From Terfezia claveryi (lineage: Eukaryota > Ascomycota > Pezizomycetes > Pezizales > Pezizaceae): 31,455 nt of DNA. A program made the position numbers and the translations under genes. The notes under the pieces are model-generated. The model was not told where the DNA came from and did no database searches. It saw only the letters and a program-made list of their open reading frames with translations. The DNA is taken from contig WHUX01000409.1 of the NCBI GenBank assembly GCA_015179025.1, forward strand, positions 1-31,455. Reading direction: 5' to 3'. Shown piece after piece: positions 10,657-21,105 of the stretch. Each line of letters opens with the position of its first letter. Positions within the stretch are counted from its first letter, which is position 1.

Positions 10657-11329
10657 TGTAATAAATGGTACTAGAAAGTATTTATTCGGTACTGTTTATA
10701 CAATCTATATCCGTAGGTATGGACGTTTGTGTATTTCGGTTCTGCTGAGGTAAGACATCAGAAGGGTAGGGAGATTACTATGTGGGATGTTCCCGAAGGG
10801 AACAGTAATTAACTAGTGTAATCTATCTTATATGATTTGTGCTATCTAAGCTATATGATCTTGATCTGATCAGAATATAGGCTTGTTTGTTCTATGTGCT
10901 TGCTTGGTTGCTTCCTTCTTGTATTCCAGAGGGAATCCAGCTGCCTATTTATACTTCTCTGAGATCTAATAACTAAGAAAATAAATACAATAAAGGGTGG
11001 CATACCAGAAGGTGGTGCGCTATACAAAAGGGGTCATGTGGCTATAGTAATGAGTCACACACCTTAAACGATGGTCATGTGGCCATAGTAATAAGTCACA
11101 CACTTTAAACAGAGGTCACACGGCCATAATGAGGGTGTCTTTATATGGCAAGTGCCATGGAAGTTCCCATGGCAACTTCCGCGTGCTATAGATGCTTATA
11201 AAGCAATAGGAGGTGGTAGAAGGCTAGTCCTTCAACCGAGAGGCTTAGTTACATAACATAGTAGTAATATAGGAAATACAAAAGTATATAATCAATTATA
11301 TAAACAATGAAACAACGTTCTCCATTACA
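10657..11329 (-). mobile_element. Solo LTR of family 3 (copy E) inside C's integrase gene
   Basis: A 673-bp segment begins TGTAATAAATGG and ends CTCCATTACA (6-bp inverted ends TGTAAT/ATTACA). It is flanked by a perfect 5-bp TSD, TAATA (10652-10656 and 11330-11334). It matches the split LTR of copy F (23221-23297 plus 30404-31005). Strand is assigned by F's coding direction. Removing it rejoins the integrase core between FNAILII and KVQHYIPAKT. It is the deepest layer of the left nest. Confidence 0.95.
11029..11150. repeat. Three tandem ~42-bp repeats within solo LTR E
   Basis: The motif GTCATGTGGCCATAGTAAT recurs at about 11034, 11076 and 11116 (the last shortened, GTCACACGGCCATAAT), each followed by a CACAC/TTAAAC tail. 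The same triplet array lies in F's LTR at about 30709-30810, so it belongs to the LTR family and is possibly an enhancer-like repeat. Confidence 0.75.
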
Positions 11330-13645
11330 TAATAATGAGTATTGCATTGAAACCTTCTGACTCTAGTAACTCACCAATGAAGTCCATAGCTATTTCCTCA
11401 AATGGTCATTCTCCAATTGGCATTGGTACCAACTTCGTTTACCTACTATGCCTATCTGACTTTGCTTTCTGACACTTAGTATATTCTGCCACATAGTTCA
11501 CTATATCTTCCTGCCACTTATCCCATGTAAAGTTCCTTGACACTAGCTCTTGAGTATGATGTTTTCCCTAATGTCCTGCCACTTGACTATCATGGTACTG
11601 TCATAGCACTTCTAACTTAAACTCGGAGGGTACCACCCATAGTCCATCCTTCTTTTGCTATCCGGCCACATCTATTCCTTCCACTTCAACATCTTCGGCT
11701 TCTTCTTCATCCTCTTCCCCAAGTACTATTAGTTGTCCATCTTCAGTAAATCTAGCATCTATGCCTAATTTCTCTTCCCCTGAATGTCTAGACAGGCCAT
11801 CAGGCTTACCCATCTTTGAACCGGGTCTGTAGTGAATATTGTAGATAAACTCGGACATGCGGAGGTACCAGGTAGCTTGATGAGAGTTGAGCTTCTGCTT
11901 GGTATTGAAATATTGTAACTCTTAGTGGTCTGTATAGACGTTCACTGGAACGCTAACCAACCAATCTCACTACTTCCGGAAGTAATCTATGATTGCAAAC
12001 AACTCTTTATTGTGGATAGGCCAGTTATGTTAAGCTGCAGAGAGGGTTTTAGCATGGTATTCAATGGGATGAAGCTGCTTTCCTCAATTGATAATATGGT
12101 ATTGACAAAGGATACCAGCAATAGCCTGATTACTAGCATCAGTCTCTATTATTGTCTCAAGTTGTCTGTCAAACTGTGTGAGGATAGAAGCAGTGAGGAA
12201 TCATTCTCGAAGGTCATCAAAGGCTTGCTGTTGTTTGTGTCCCCAACTAAAAGAGACATCCTTTGTTAAGTTAATTAAAGGGCGAGCCTTCGCACTATAG
12301 TTGGCAATAAATCGATGGTAGTAATTAGCAAAGCCTAAGAATGCTTGAATCTCTTTCTTTTTAATAGGAATGGGCTACTTGGACATAGTTTCAAGCTTGG
12401 AAGGGTCCATTTAGACATATTGACCATTGATAATATGACTGAGAAATAAGGTCTCCTGAACATGGAATTCGGACTTCATGAGGTTAATAGCTAACTCATA
12501 TTGGATGCATTGCTAAAGAACTTTTTCGACTATTTGTTGATGTTCTTCCTCTATCTCACCTCCATAGATGAGTATATAGTCTAAGTACCAGATATATCCT
12601 TCTATATCCTTAAAGATCGTATTCATTATCTCTTGAAATATAGCGGGAGCATTGGTCAACCCAAATGGCATCATGGTATACTTGAATAGTCCCTTTTTCG
12701 TCCTGAATGCTGTCTTCTATTTATCTCCTAGTGCGATCCTAATAAGGTTATACCCATTTTTGAGGTCCAATCATGTGAACTATTTACCTATATGAGTTCT
12801 ATCGAGCAACTCTAAGATAAGAGGAAGTGGGTATTTGTTTAGTACTATGAGACAGTTAAGGGCTTAGTAATCTACACATAGCCTTAAGGATCCATCGTTC
12901 TTTCGAACAAATAGGATAGAAGCACCAGCAGAGAAGCGTGATTGTCGGACTTTGGTAGTAGGGAGGTTCTCATCAAGGTACTTTTGGAGTGCTTCATCTT
13001 CTTCCCATATGGTCTTGTAGATAGCCCCAAATGGTATCTTTATGGTTGGGTCTTAAAGAGGCATTTTGTGATCCCACAGTTTGTGTTTAGGGAGCCTAGC
13101 TGCCTGTTCGGCAGTAAAGCAATATGTGTAACGAGAGTATTATTCACTTGCGTCAATAATAAGTACAATCTTGCCATCCTCTAGTGGCTCTTCAACTTCA
13201 AGAACAAAAACAGTAGGAATCCATCTAACAGAACATAGAATATTCAAACCTGTAGAGACCTGTCTCAGACACCTGTCCTGAGTACCCACCAGAAATCCAT
13301 TTTCTGTCAACCAAGATAAACCCAAAATAATATCCTTCTTCCCAATATCTAATACTTCAGTATCCATCTTAAACTTACCCAAAAAATGAGAAGAGGAATC
13401 CAACATATCAAACCTAGTATTAACCACATATTTTCCTCCAGAAATTCGAGATCCATCTCCTTGCCTAACCCTAACTTCTTGAGCTCTTTTCCAAATTCCC
13501 AACTTAACTGCCAATCTTTTCCCAACAACTGGAGAACTAGCTCCACAATCTACCACTGGTTCAACTTCTTCCTCAGCGATGAGAATTCGGACCATCAGGA
13601 GAGGAGAATGTCTAGGAGTACATCTGAGGCTAGGTGAGGTACTCC

Positions 13646-15373
13646 TTAATTGTTTCCCGATTCTTCTTCCTCTGAGCCAAGCTCTGTAATCCAAAGCTGT
13701 CCTTTATTGGTTTGAGCCTTCTTGTTAGTAGGTACTAGTACCTGGCTAGTACTAGTGGTATTCTTTAGCTTAGACAAGTGTTAAGTAGCTACTTTTCCAC
13801 GCCTACACTCAGCCGCTCAATGGCCAGTATATCCATAAAACAAGCATCTTCCTTTATGCATTCTTGCATTTTGCATTGCTTTGGGGATTTGTACATCCCT
13901 TGTACTTGCTCTAGTACTAAAGAGTACTCCACTTTGAGGTTGTATCCATTCCTCGAATGTACGCTTCTTTGATGCTGGTTGAGTAGGAGGAGCATTGTGG
14001 TTGCGGCTTTGTAATTCAGTACTGATAATATCCATCTTGATAAGTTTCTGTCTCTATTGATGAGGGATGGTGCAGAGGTTTTTATAGTGAGCTATTAATT
14101 TGCAGAGATCATGGGGAAGGTTGGAGATTATAATATTGATGACCTGTATTTCGGATAGTTTGGCATAATTGTTAAGCCTATCTACTTCTGTTAGGTAATC
14201 TAAGGCAGAACCAGTTTTCTTTAGTGCTGCTAGGTCATGATATGCTCGATCTGCCTGGTAGTGGTCCCCATAATATAGTTTCATGGCTTCCTTAACCTCC
14301 TTCCAAGTATAATACTTGACTCAATTAGCCTTCCACCAATCCAATACCTTTCTATCCATTAATAACCCAATATATGCCAGCTTCTGGTCCTCATTCTGAG
14401 TAAGGGTGATAAGGAAATAATTGTCCATTTGAAGGATCCAGCCTTCGAGATATGTTCGGTCCCCTTTGAATATATTCGGGGGTGGTACTTTGCCTACTAT
14501 CTACTTATCTTCGAAGATTCCCAATCCCACTGTAGGAGGTAGTGGAGGAGTATTATCTCTAGGTCGTCGTTAATGATCTCGTGGCAATGGTGGAGGTGGT
14601 ATTCCTCCTGCTGCCTGCTCAAGTCTCTATACTGTATTTGTTGAAGGGTGTATCGGCTGATGGGCCTGTACTCGCTGTTCTACCTTAGCCAATCTTTCCT
14701 CAACACTAGTGAAACATCCTTCGATACTAGTGAATTGTTGTTGTTATTGATCATTATAGAAGTCTGCCTGTCCTTTAAGGTATCGAAGGTTGTAGTGGAT
14801 CATCTGAAATTCTTTTGTCTAGTTTGTTTGTCCAGAAATGATAAGGTTCTGGATCTGAGTAAGTGCATCTTGAGTATCATTCGATAGTTGTGCATGTTTA
14901 CTGGCAGCAGCATTTGCCATGTTCTGAATATCTGCTATTCTTCACTGAATGAATTCTGTGTGTGCTGATTGTGTCTGTTGTAGTTGCTGTACTTATGCTA
15001 GTGCAGCTTGCTTTTCTGCTTCTAGTCACTGAACTTGGGCCTTCATGGCAGTATATCCAGGATCTACTGGAGTTTAGTGATGAGCTGCTGGTTGCTTGCC
15101 TTTAGTGGAGGGTCCTGAATTAGTAGATGGAGCTACTGATGGAGCAACTGATCATATGATAGGTTCTAGAGAGGAGGAGGATATTGATCAGAGTCCTATT
15201 TGTTGACGAGGGGTGCCCTAGCATTCCTGAAACTGTGGAATCTGGGATAAGGGAGCATAGTATTGCTCGATAAATTGTTTAGCTCGTTGTTATGACTGGA
15301 CAATACTATCATTGTCAGTGTCAGCCATAGGCTCATCAGAGGCTTCACCAAGTAATCCTCTCAATATTGACAT
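13646..15373 (-). pseudogene. gag: Gag pseudogene of copy C
   Basis: ATG at 15373 (MSILRGLLGE) opens a frame to TAA 13646-13648, 575 codons. Seen: a Gln-rich, coiled-coil-like N-terminal half with several stops, a Pro-rich segment (about 14560-14600), the gag core (about 14060-14450, with YYGDHYQADRA and LTEVDRLNNY), then a damaged zinc knuckle near 13802-13840. The knuckle reads C-x2-Y-x4-H-stop-x3-C, so the second Cys is Tyr (TGT to TAT) and a Trp-like position is TGA; both are G-to-A in the coding sense. Gag overlaps pol by about 49 nt in the -1 frame. Confidence 0.86.
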
Positions 15374-15433
15374 AGTTGTAGGGGATTATGGGGTGTTGGT
15401 GTCTATAGAGGTGTATATAGACAAGCGGTGTAA

Positions 15434-16057
15434 TGTTACAGGCGGGCTATAAATATGAATATACAAGTTGGTGGTGGGGGTACAAAAAGGATATCAGTGA
15501 TAAGTATAAGTATAAACGCAGTAACAACTTGGATGTAAAGTAGACTCAATAAGAGTAAAGCTATATGTAGACTTAGAATACCGCTTGGGTCTTATTGTAT
15601 TAACTATGTAAAAGCAGTAGCTTATATAGAAGCGTTGATCTGATAACTCATTATTAGATCTGACGACACTTCCTATAACGGTTTAGTAGAACTAAGATCA
15701 GATGGTTGCCTAGAATAGGAAGACACTTCCTATTTAAGAACCCTGCAGTCTGATATACATTAATTAGGCAGCCTGAACTTCAACGCATTGCAGTCAGGCT
15801 GTTATACAGATGATAAGCTTGCATACAATGAATAACAACATAAAAATAACGAACATAAAAAGTTAATGGATATCTATAGAAGAGAGTACATATATAAGAA
15901 TGCATTTAGAGGTCACACGCTTCCTTGCTTCAATACCTGTCCATTCCGGACACATTACCCACATCTGTATGGTTGATTAGGCCATAGCAGTTAGCAGCCA
16001 TAATTAGGTATTGGGATATTCCCTGTCAAGGGTAGGCCTCTAACCTGAGCTGTAACA
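15434..16057 (-). repeat. 5' LTR of copy C (624 bp)
   Basis: Runs TGTTACAGGC to GAGCTGTAACA with perfect 8-bp inverted ends, and adjoins TSD CGCTG (16058-16062). On the minus strand it is followed by a leader of about 60 bp and the gag ATG at 15373. Confidence 0.93.
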
Positions 16058-17570
16058 CGCTGATACTGAGGCTGATGTAGAAGCTGAGGCTGAGGTTGAT
16101 ACGAAAGCTGAGGCTGCCAAGGAAGTCAACTTCTGACAACTGGTGAGACGAGCATACGAGGATGACTCCCTGGCCAAGGAAATTATCGCTGCAGTGGATT
16201 CTAGCCAGCTCCACCACCCCAAGATCTCCCTGGCCGAGTATACCATCCAAGAAGGCCTCCTCTACTACCTCGAATGGCTGTATGTGCCGGAAGGATAGCT
16301 GTGCCTTCGATTGATCAAGGAACACCATGACAGCCTGGTTGCAGGTCACCCTGGAGTGGCCAAAATGTTAGAGCTTCTGGCCAGGGAGTACACATGGATC
16401 GACTAACGGAAGGATGTAGAGCGGTATATATGGAACTACTACATTTGCAAACGTGCTAAGCCTATCCTCCATGCCCCGTATGGGACCCTGAAACCTCTGG
16501 ATATCCCTGATCGGCCATGGCTGCACCTGACTATAGACTTTATAACAGGGTTGCCAGAAGATTCAGGGTTCAATGCCATCTTGATGGTAGTGGATCAGTT
16601 GACGAAAATGAGGCATATTATTCCTTGCTGGGATACTTACTCTACCCCAGAGTTAGCCAATCTCTACCTCAATAATATATTCCGATACCATAGCCTCCCT
16701 GAATCGATCGTATCCAACCGTGGCCCCTAGTTTACCTCAGAATTCTGGCAAGCCTTCTGCGAACTTCTAGGGATCAAAGCATGTCTGTTAATAGTATATT
16801 ACCCCCAGATGGATGGCAAATCAGAGAGGATGAATGCTATTATAGAGCAATATCTATAGGCCTTTGTCAATTACCAGCAGGATAACTGGGTTTCGTTGCT
16901 AGCCACCTGCGAATTTGTCTCGAACAACCAGTTCTCGGAATCCTCCAAAACCTCGCCTTTCTTAGCTAACTATGGTTGGCACCCCCAGTTCATAGATGCT
17001 CTGGCACCCCTGCAAAAAGCCAAAAAAGATGCTCCAGCCAAGGAGTTCGCGGTTGGAATCGCTGAACTCCACCATACCCTGAAAGCCGAGCTGGGATATA
17101 CACAAGCCAGGCAAGCTGAGTATGCTAATAGATCATGGCTGCCAGCCCCCTGACACTAGCCAGGAGACAAGGTGTGGCTCTCCAGCTGGCACTTCCGATC
17201 AGAACGCCCTTCCTGCAAGCTGGATTAAAAGTTCCTGGGCCCCTTTGAGGTATTAGCAGCTGTAGGAACTCATGCCTATCGATTGAGGTTTCCCAAAGAC
17301 ATCAAACAGTACCCGGTTGTTGATGTCTCCGAGATCGAGGCCGCTGCGGATGACCCTCTCCTAGGACAGAAACACCCTCCACCCCCTCCAGTAGTTATCG
17401 AAGGTGAAGAGGAATAGGAGGTGGAGGAGGTACTACACTCGCGGAAGAGATATGGGCGTTTGCAGTATAAGGTCAAATAGCTGAGGAATGAAGAGTCGAC
17501 CTGGCAACCCACTGAAGATCTGAAAAATGCACAGGACTTGGTTGCCTGTTCTACTAGCATTACCCCCTGA
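16058..17570 (+). pseudogene. pol: Pol pseudogene of copy B, second part (integrase, chromodomain)
   Basis: This is the continuation of 6466-8748 after element C, in one frame to TGA 17568-17570. It starts in an Ala/Glu-rich linker with extra GCTGAGG repeats relative to A. Integrase: zinc domain with AGHPG, but one metal Cys reads Tyr (NYYICK against NCHVCK in A, about 16434-16450). The core keeps the first Asp (TIDFITG) but the second reads Asn (SNRGP, about 16710), while the Glu survives (SERMN, about 16830). The GPY/F-like region (about 17160-17290) is followed by the chromodomain (about 17410-17530), where the WLGYE equivalent reads stop-LRNE. Longest uninterrupted stretch: 16896-17153. 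Confidence 0.9.
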
Positions 17571-17765
17571 AGCCCCGCCCCACTCCATGATGTTCTTGTC
17601 ATCCTAAAATTGGTTATTAGGGTTGTTATTGTCATAGTTATTGTTGGTATATACTCTTAGCATTGGGGTTGTATTATGGGTTATTAGTTACTCGTCCGCC
17701 TTGTTTGTTTATTTGTTTTTGCCTTGTCTTTTTGCCTTGCTTTTCATCACTGGGGCTCCGAGCCT

Positions 17766-17777
17766 AAAGGGGGATAG
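17766..17777 (+). promoter_or_regulatory. Polypurine tract of copy B
   Basis: AAAGGGGGATAG lies directly before the 3' LTR and matches the tract in copy A. Confidence 0.82.
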
Positions 17778-18320
17778 CGTCACAACTGTCCTTTCCTAGC
17801 AGGGTTTGAGAGTTAGACGGGATTCTGTCCGACTCTCATTATTGTTGATTGATATTGTTGTTATCTCTGTTCCTGAGATAAGGGGTCTCAGGAACCTTAT
17901 TCCTTCTGGTGGCCTTGGCCAAGAAGGAAGCCTGTATATATAGCTTGCTCTCTCCGCCCTCTCATTGGATCCCAATCCAATGTCTTGTATACCCAATACA
18001 AGACCTTGCTTCCCCTATGCTGGTGTACCTTCTCTGTACAACCCCCTTGTCCCATGAACAGCTCCGCAGCAACAGCTGTCTCCTTCCGACACACACGGCA
18101 ACTGTTTCCGCATGTCTCTTGCCTCTTGCCCTTGTCCCCTGGCCCAGCCTCCCCGGTCACACATGTAGCATTCTTACATGTGTTTTACCCTAGCCCTACC
18201 CTTGCCTTGTCCCTAGCCTTTCCCCTGGTCACACATGTAGTGTTCCTATGTGTGCAATTCCCCCTTACCATGGCCCCGGCATACCCCTTAGTCGCTTTGT
18301 CTCCTAGAGCCCATGTTATA
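17778..18320 (+). repeat. 3' LTR of copy B (543 bp)
   Basis: Same length as the 5' LTR. It starts CGTCACAACTG (TG changed to CG) and ends CCCATGTTATA, followed by TSD CTTCC. It holds the 30-nt dyad (17808-17837), the U3 hairpin GTTCCTGAGA/TCTCAGGAAC (17869-17895), a TATA-like run (17935-17942) and two copies of the ACATGTAG dyad segment. Confidence 0.95.
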
Positions 18321-19288
18321 CTTCCGATATTGCCGATACTCATATAAATAGGACATAACTTTTTGTCTCCAGAGAAATTCATTATGTGAGTTTCATCTGA
18401 TACTATAAAATCGGAACAAGTGTCCTGCCTTCTGGTAGTAAAGCCTATGCATTTCAGTTAGTTGGATATCCAATATAGCAAACAGAAAATGCTAACCTAA
18501 GTATGTTTCCACTACTTTGTAGTATGGATTTTACTATATACCCTATTCCCTTCATTGTCATATTCTTGCCACGGGCCCCAGGCCTTCTCGCTGGTATAAA
18601 CCTTTTGGCATAGAAGGTACTTTACTTCTGCAATAATATTCCGATAATAAAAGACCACCCCCTTAAGTAATGGGTAGTTCACTGTTCCTGAGTGCCAGGA
18701 AGGTTTATTTGCTATCGCATCGATAAGCTTATACATTGTATATGCTAACTAAAATTGAACCTTGTGTATTAGATTGAGGCCTTTCAAGAGGTTATTTTTG
18801 AAAAACTAGTCGATCTTTGACTGTGAGGTCTTTGTAGAATTGAAGAAGTGTACCAGTCGATAATCAATTGGAGTGTGGAATGGAGCTCATAAATTGAAGT
18901 TTTAGTCTTCCTCCAGAAATACATGTTGACGTATCAGGTTGCCTGCATATAGATAGGTGATTGCATCAATGTGCTGACTTTCCTCATCAGATATTGGTTC
19001 ATCATAAAAAGTTCGAGCCTCCCTATCAAATCCCTCACTATGGCATGAATTAGAGTAGTAATCAACATCAGTAGATATAATATTAGTGAAATTGACTTTG
19101 TCTATATTATAATCTAAATCAAGAGTATCTTTAGTGTTAGAGAACTGATGCTTTCGAGATGGTGGTAGTTACCTATTAAGATCCTTCATGTTTTTTTCAG
19201 GATGAACCTTCGCCAGATAATTTGAATATACTCTAGCTGAAGTATAGAATCATGGGTACCATTGGCATAGGGTTTTGTATCTGTTCAT
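18321..19288 (-). pseudogene. Plavaka-like DDE transposase pseudogene, N-terminal part
   Basis: One minus-strand frame runs from ATG at 19288 to the B insertion. N-terminus: a degenerate C2H2 finger (C-x2-Y-x12-Y-x4-H pattern, with two metal ligands each one transition from consensus). Then an acidic Ser/Asp-rich region, then APFHTPIDYRLVHFF, a WHSGTVNYPLLKG stretch, WGPWQEYDNEGNRVYS, and SDETHIMNFSGDKK with IYMSIGNIG. The SD-E-T-(5)-FSGDKK-(3)-P-Y-x-SIGNI pattern is typical of Plavaka-type transposases, whose catalytic Asp lies in the SDxT motif. In-frame stops (TGA, TAA, TAG) fit CGA, CAA and CAG origins. The gene continues at 4753-4579 after element B. Family call is from memory of the motifs. 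Confidence 0.78.
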
Positions 19289-19753
19289 TTTGAAACGTCA
19301 CGGAAGTTGTAAAATGTTGTAAGAGACAGATTTGTAGTATAATATTTTTATTAACAGAATCTTAGGGAATAAGGTTTATATGTACCAAGGCTCTGATCAC
19401 ACTAAATAAAGGATTCTATCTGATATAATGTGTTGGATTTTGCCAAGACTGACTATGCACAATACCCTTGGCCCCACCTCTCTTCCTAATCTTCTCTTTA
19501 CTTACTTTCTATCTTCTACCCTATACCAAATACATAACCTTTGCATCCTTTCTTACTTCCCTCTACCATAGAGACTGCCCTCTACCTCTGAAGTCAGGAG
19601 GGCCCTTACCTTCATCTTGTTGCATCTAAATTCAATGCCGCTATCAGCCAACTGAAGCCACTACAATAATGCTAGCAAGAACAACAAGATGAGGCTGAGG
19701 TGCTTCCTATCCTTAGTTAATGTCCTATCTATTGGACATAAGTTCAGAATTCA
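19289..19753. other. No recognisable gene (465 bp)
   Basis: AT-rich non-coding sequence upstream of the transposase start, with a CT-rich stretch at about 19465-19615. It could hold the transposase promoter and 5' region. No terminal repeat of a DNA transposon was recognised. Confidence 0.5.
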
Positions 19754-20299
19754 CTAGTTGGAACACTTTCATAGGTTATTATGTTTGCTCTCCCCCTTTA
19801 ATAAAACTACAATTTCCAACCTGAACAAAAGAATCACTTCCTGCATGAACTCTGATATTGACTCTTCTATCCCCAAATCATTAATCCTTCCCTGCCTCAT
19901 CCTTCCCCTTTGACTACGTTTCCATAGACGTTCGCGACGGGCATGACATTGTATTATCCACTACCTCTGATTTGACTTTGTGGATAGTGGAGGCCCTAGA
20001 TTTGGAGGAGCCTCCAAAGTTAGGGGAGGGATTGGAGTCAGTGGAGGTATAAGAGAGGATGGAAATAGGACTACGAGTAGTATATTTTCTTAGTTCTCTA
20101 ATTCATTGCTAGTTATAGATAATCCTATATAATCCGACTCCAAACATTTCATTGCTCACTTACTATATGGTAATGGCAACATAGGTGGTACTTCCATATC
20201 CTCCTCCATATCCTTAATATCAGTGGTTAATTCCGATAGGGTACTTGGGGGAGGAGATATCCGCTTATGCTAACTTCGTATTCTATATAATGTCTTCAT
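19754..20299 (-). pseudogene. Unrecognised degenerate reading frame, Pro-rich
   Basis: A minus-strand frame from ATG 20299 (MKTLYRIRS) to TAG 19754-19756 reads protein-like: a basic N-terminus, ISPPPSTLSEL, an acidic KDMEEDMEVPP stretch, a Pro-rich PPLTPIPPL stretch, a basic KRSQRGRMRQGR stretch and a hydrophobic end. It is interrupted by about five stops (TAG, TGA, TAA). The frame is also open a little upstream (to about 20340). No family recognised. It might be part of the gene interrupted by the Plavaka element or simply chance sequence. Confidence 0.3.
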
Positions 20300-20453
20300 T
20301 GGATCTTCATTAATACTAGTATGTGCACCGAGGCGAGTTTTCCCTACACCGACTCACCAAGACTCATGCCGACAGCCGAGTTTTGCCCAACCCTTAAACT
20401 CGGTGAGTCAGCTATACGATTCTCTGGAATACTCGGGCCAGGGCCAAGTAGCC
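20300..20453. other. Spacer with GAGTTTT and GACTCACC repeats
   Basis: No gene. It holds an 8-bp inverted pair GACTCACC (near 20353) and GGTGAGTC (near 20402), and two GAGTTTTnCCC motifs. It ends with AGTAGCC (20447-20453), the left direct repeat of the palindromic element. Confidence 0.5.
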
Positions 20454-21098
20454 AACGAGTACTCGCCAAGCCCTTTTGTTACGGGGAATAGGTTGGAAGC
20501 CTACCTTCACCGCCCATATATACATGGAATTTGTGCATTCGCGGCTTATATATATACATGGAAATCATGCATTCGTGGCTTATATATATAAATTGAACTC
20601 ATACATTTGCAGCTTATATATATATATGGAAATCATGCCTTCGCCCCTTATATATATACATAGAAATCATGTATTCATAGCCTCTATATTGTGTATTCGC
20701 TGCCTCTATATATACATATAAATCTGGCATTCGCAGCCTCTGTATACATAGAAATCATGCATTTATGGCCTGTATATATATACATGGATTAGATATATAC
20801 TAGCCACGAATGTACAAACTCCATGAATATATATAAGCCACGAATGCATGATTTCCAGGTATATATATAAGCTGCGAATGCTTAATTTCCATGTATATAT
20901 ATAAGCCATGAATGCATGATTTCCATGTATATAGATAAGCTGCAAATGTATGAGTTCGATCTATATATATAAGCCGTGAATGCATGATTTCTATGTATAT
21001 ATATAAGCCCCGAATGCACGAATTCCATGTATATATGGGCGGCGAAGGTAGGCTTCCAGCCTATTCCCCATAACAAAAGGGCTTGGCGAGTACTCGTG
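20454..21098. mobile_element. Foldback/MITE-like palindromic element with 34-bp internal repeats
   Basis: The left end ACGAGTACTCGCC (20455) and right end GGCGAGTACTCGT (to 21097) are mirror images. The outer arms match for about 100 bp with scattered differences, and the match continues through both arms to a centre near 20776. Each arm holds about eight units of 34 bp (core CATGGAAATCATGC followed by TTCGTGGCT and a TATATATATA run). The element is flanked by a 7-bp direct repeat, AGTAGCC (20447-20453 and 21099-21105), which looks like a target-site duplication. It has no credible coding capacity; the peptides seen on both strands are repeat translations. Likely a non-autonomous DNA transposon; the superfamily is not assignable from TSD length alone. 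Confidence 0.8.
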
Positions 21099-21105
21099 AG
21101 TAGCC

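Larger units (their letters stand above)
9672..13694 (-). pseudogene. pol: Pol pseudogene of copy C (protease, RT, RNase H, integrase, chromodomain)
   Basis: One frame runs from 13694 to TAA at 9672-9674; the E insertion plus TSD (678 bp) is a multiple of three and keeps the frame. Protease has VVDCGASSP (Asp codon 13548-13550). RT has [16 protein letters not shown] and MMPFGLTNAP, but the catalytic box reads YLDY (12576-12587). RNase H ends KPDGLSRHSG (near 11780). Integrase has the TSDRG and TYHPQTDGLAE motifs (about 10410-10560). A chromodomain with FEVESIVDFRKN and YRVCWEGY lies at about 9700-9880. More than a dozen in-frame stops. Compared with gag it lies in the -1 frame. Confidence 0.9.
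8754..16057 (-). mobile_element. Ty3/gypsy chromovirus, family 2 copy C, inserted in copy B
   Basis: Bounded by LTRs 8754-9380 and 15434-16057 with a perfect TSD, CGCTG (8749-8753 and 16058-16062). All coding runs on the minus strand, so the 5' LTR is the right-hand one. Order on the minus strand: gag (15373-13646), protease, RT, RNase H, integrase, chromodomain (to 9672). Removing C and one TSD rejoins B's pol in the RNase H-integrase linker. Its integrase gene holds solo LTR E. LTRs differ moderately by eye (roughly one in ten), so C is younger than B by nesting but still decayed. Confidence 0.96.
4759..18320 (+). mobile_element. Ty3/gypsy chromovirus, family 1 copy B, split by element C
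   Basis: Bounded by two 543-bp LTRs (4759-5301 and 17778-18320) and a perfect 5-bp TSD, CTTCC (4754-4758 and 18321-18325). Order: LTR, gag, protease, RT, RNase H, then the 7.3-kb element C, then integrase, chromodomain, polypurine tract, LTR. Without C the element would be about 6.25 kb. LTRs differ at very roughly one site in eight by eye, mostly transitions, so the insertion is old. It interrupts the Plavaka-like transposase, whose frame resumes cleanly across it. Confidence 0.96.

Noticed and set aside
20520..21030. Regular 34-bp repeats that could suggest a CRISPR array
   Set aside because: The repeats abut with no unique spacers, are AT-rich and imperfect, and form two mirror-image arms within a palindrome flanked by a direct repeat; the setting is a eukaryotic transposon landscape.
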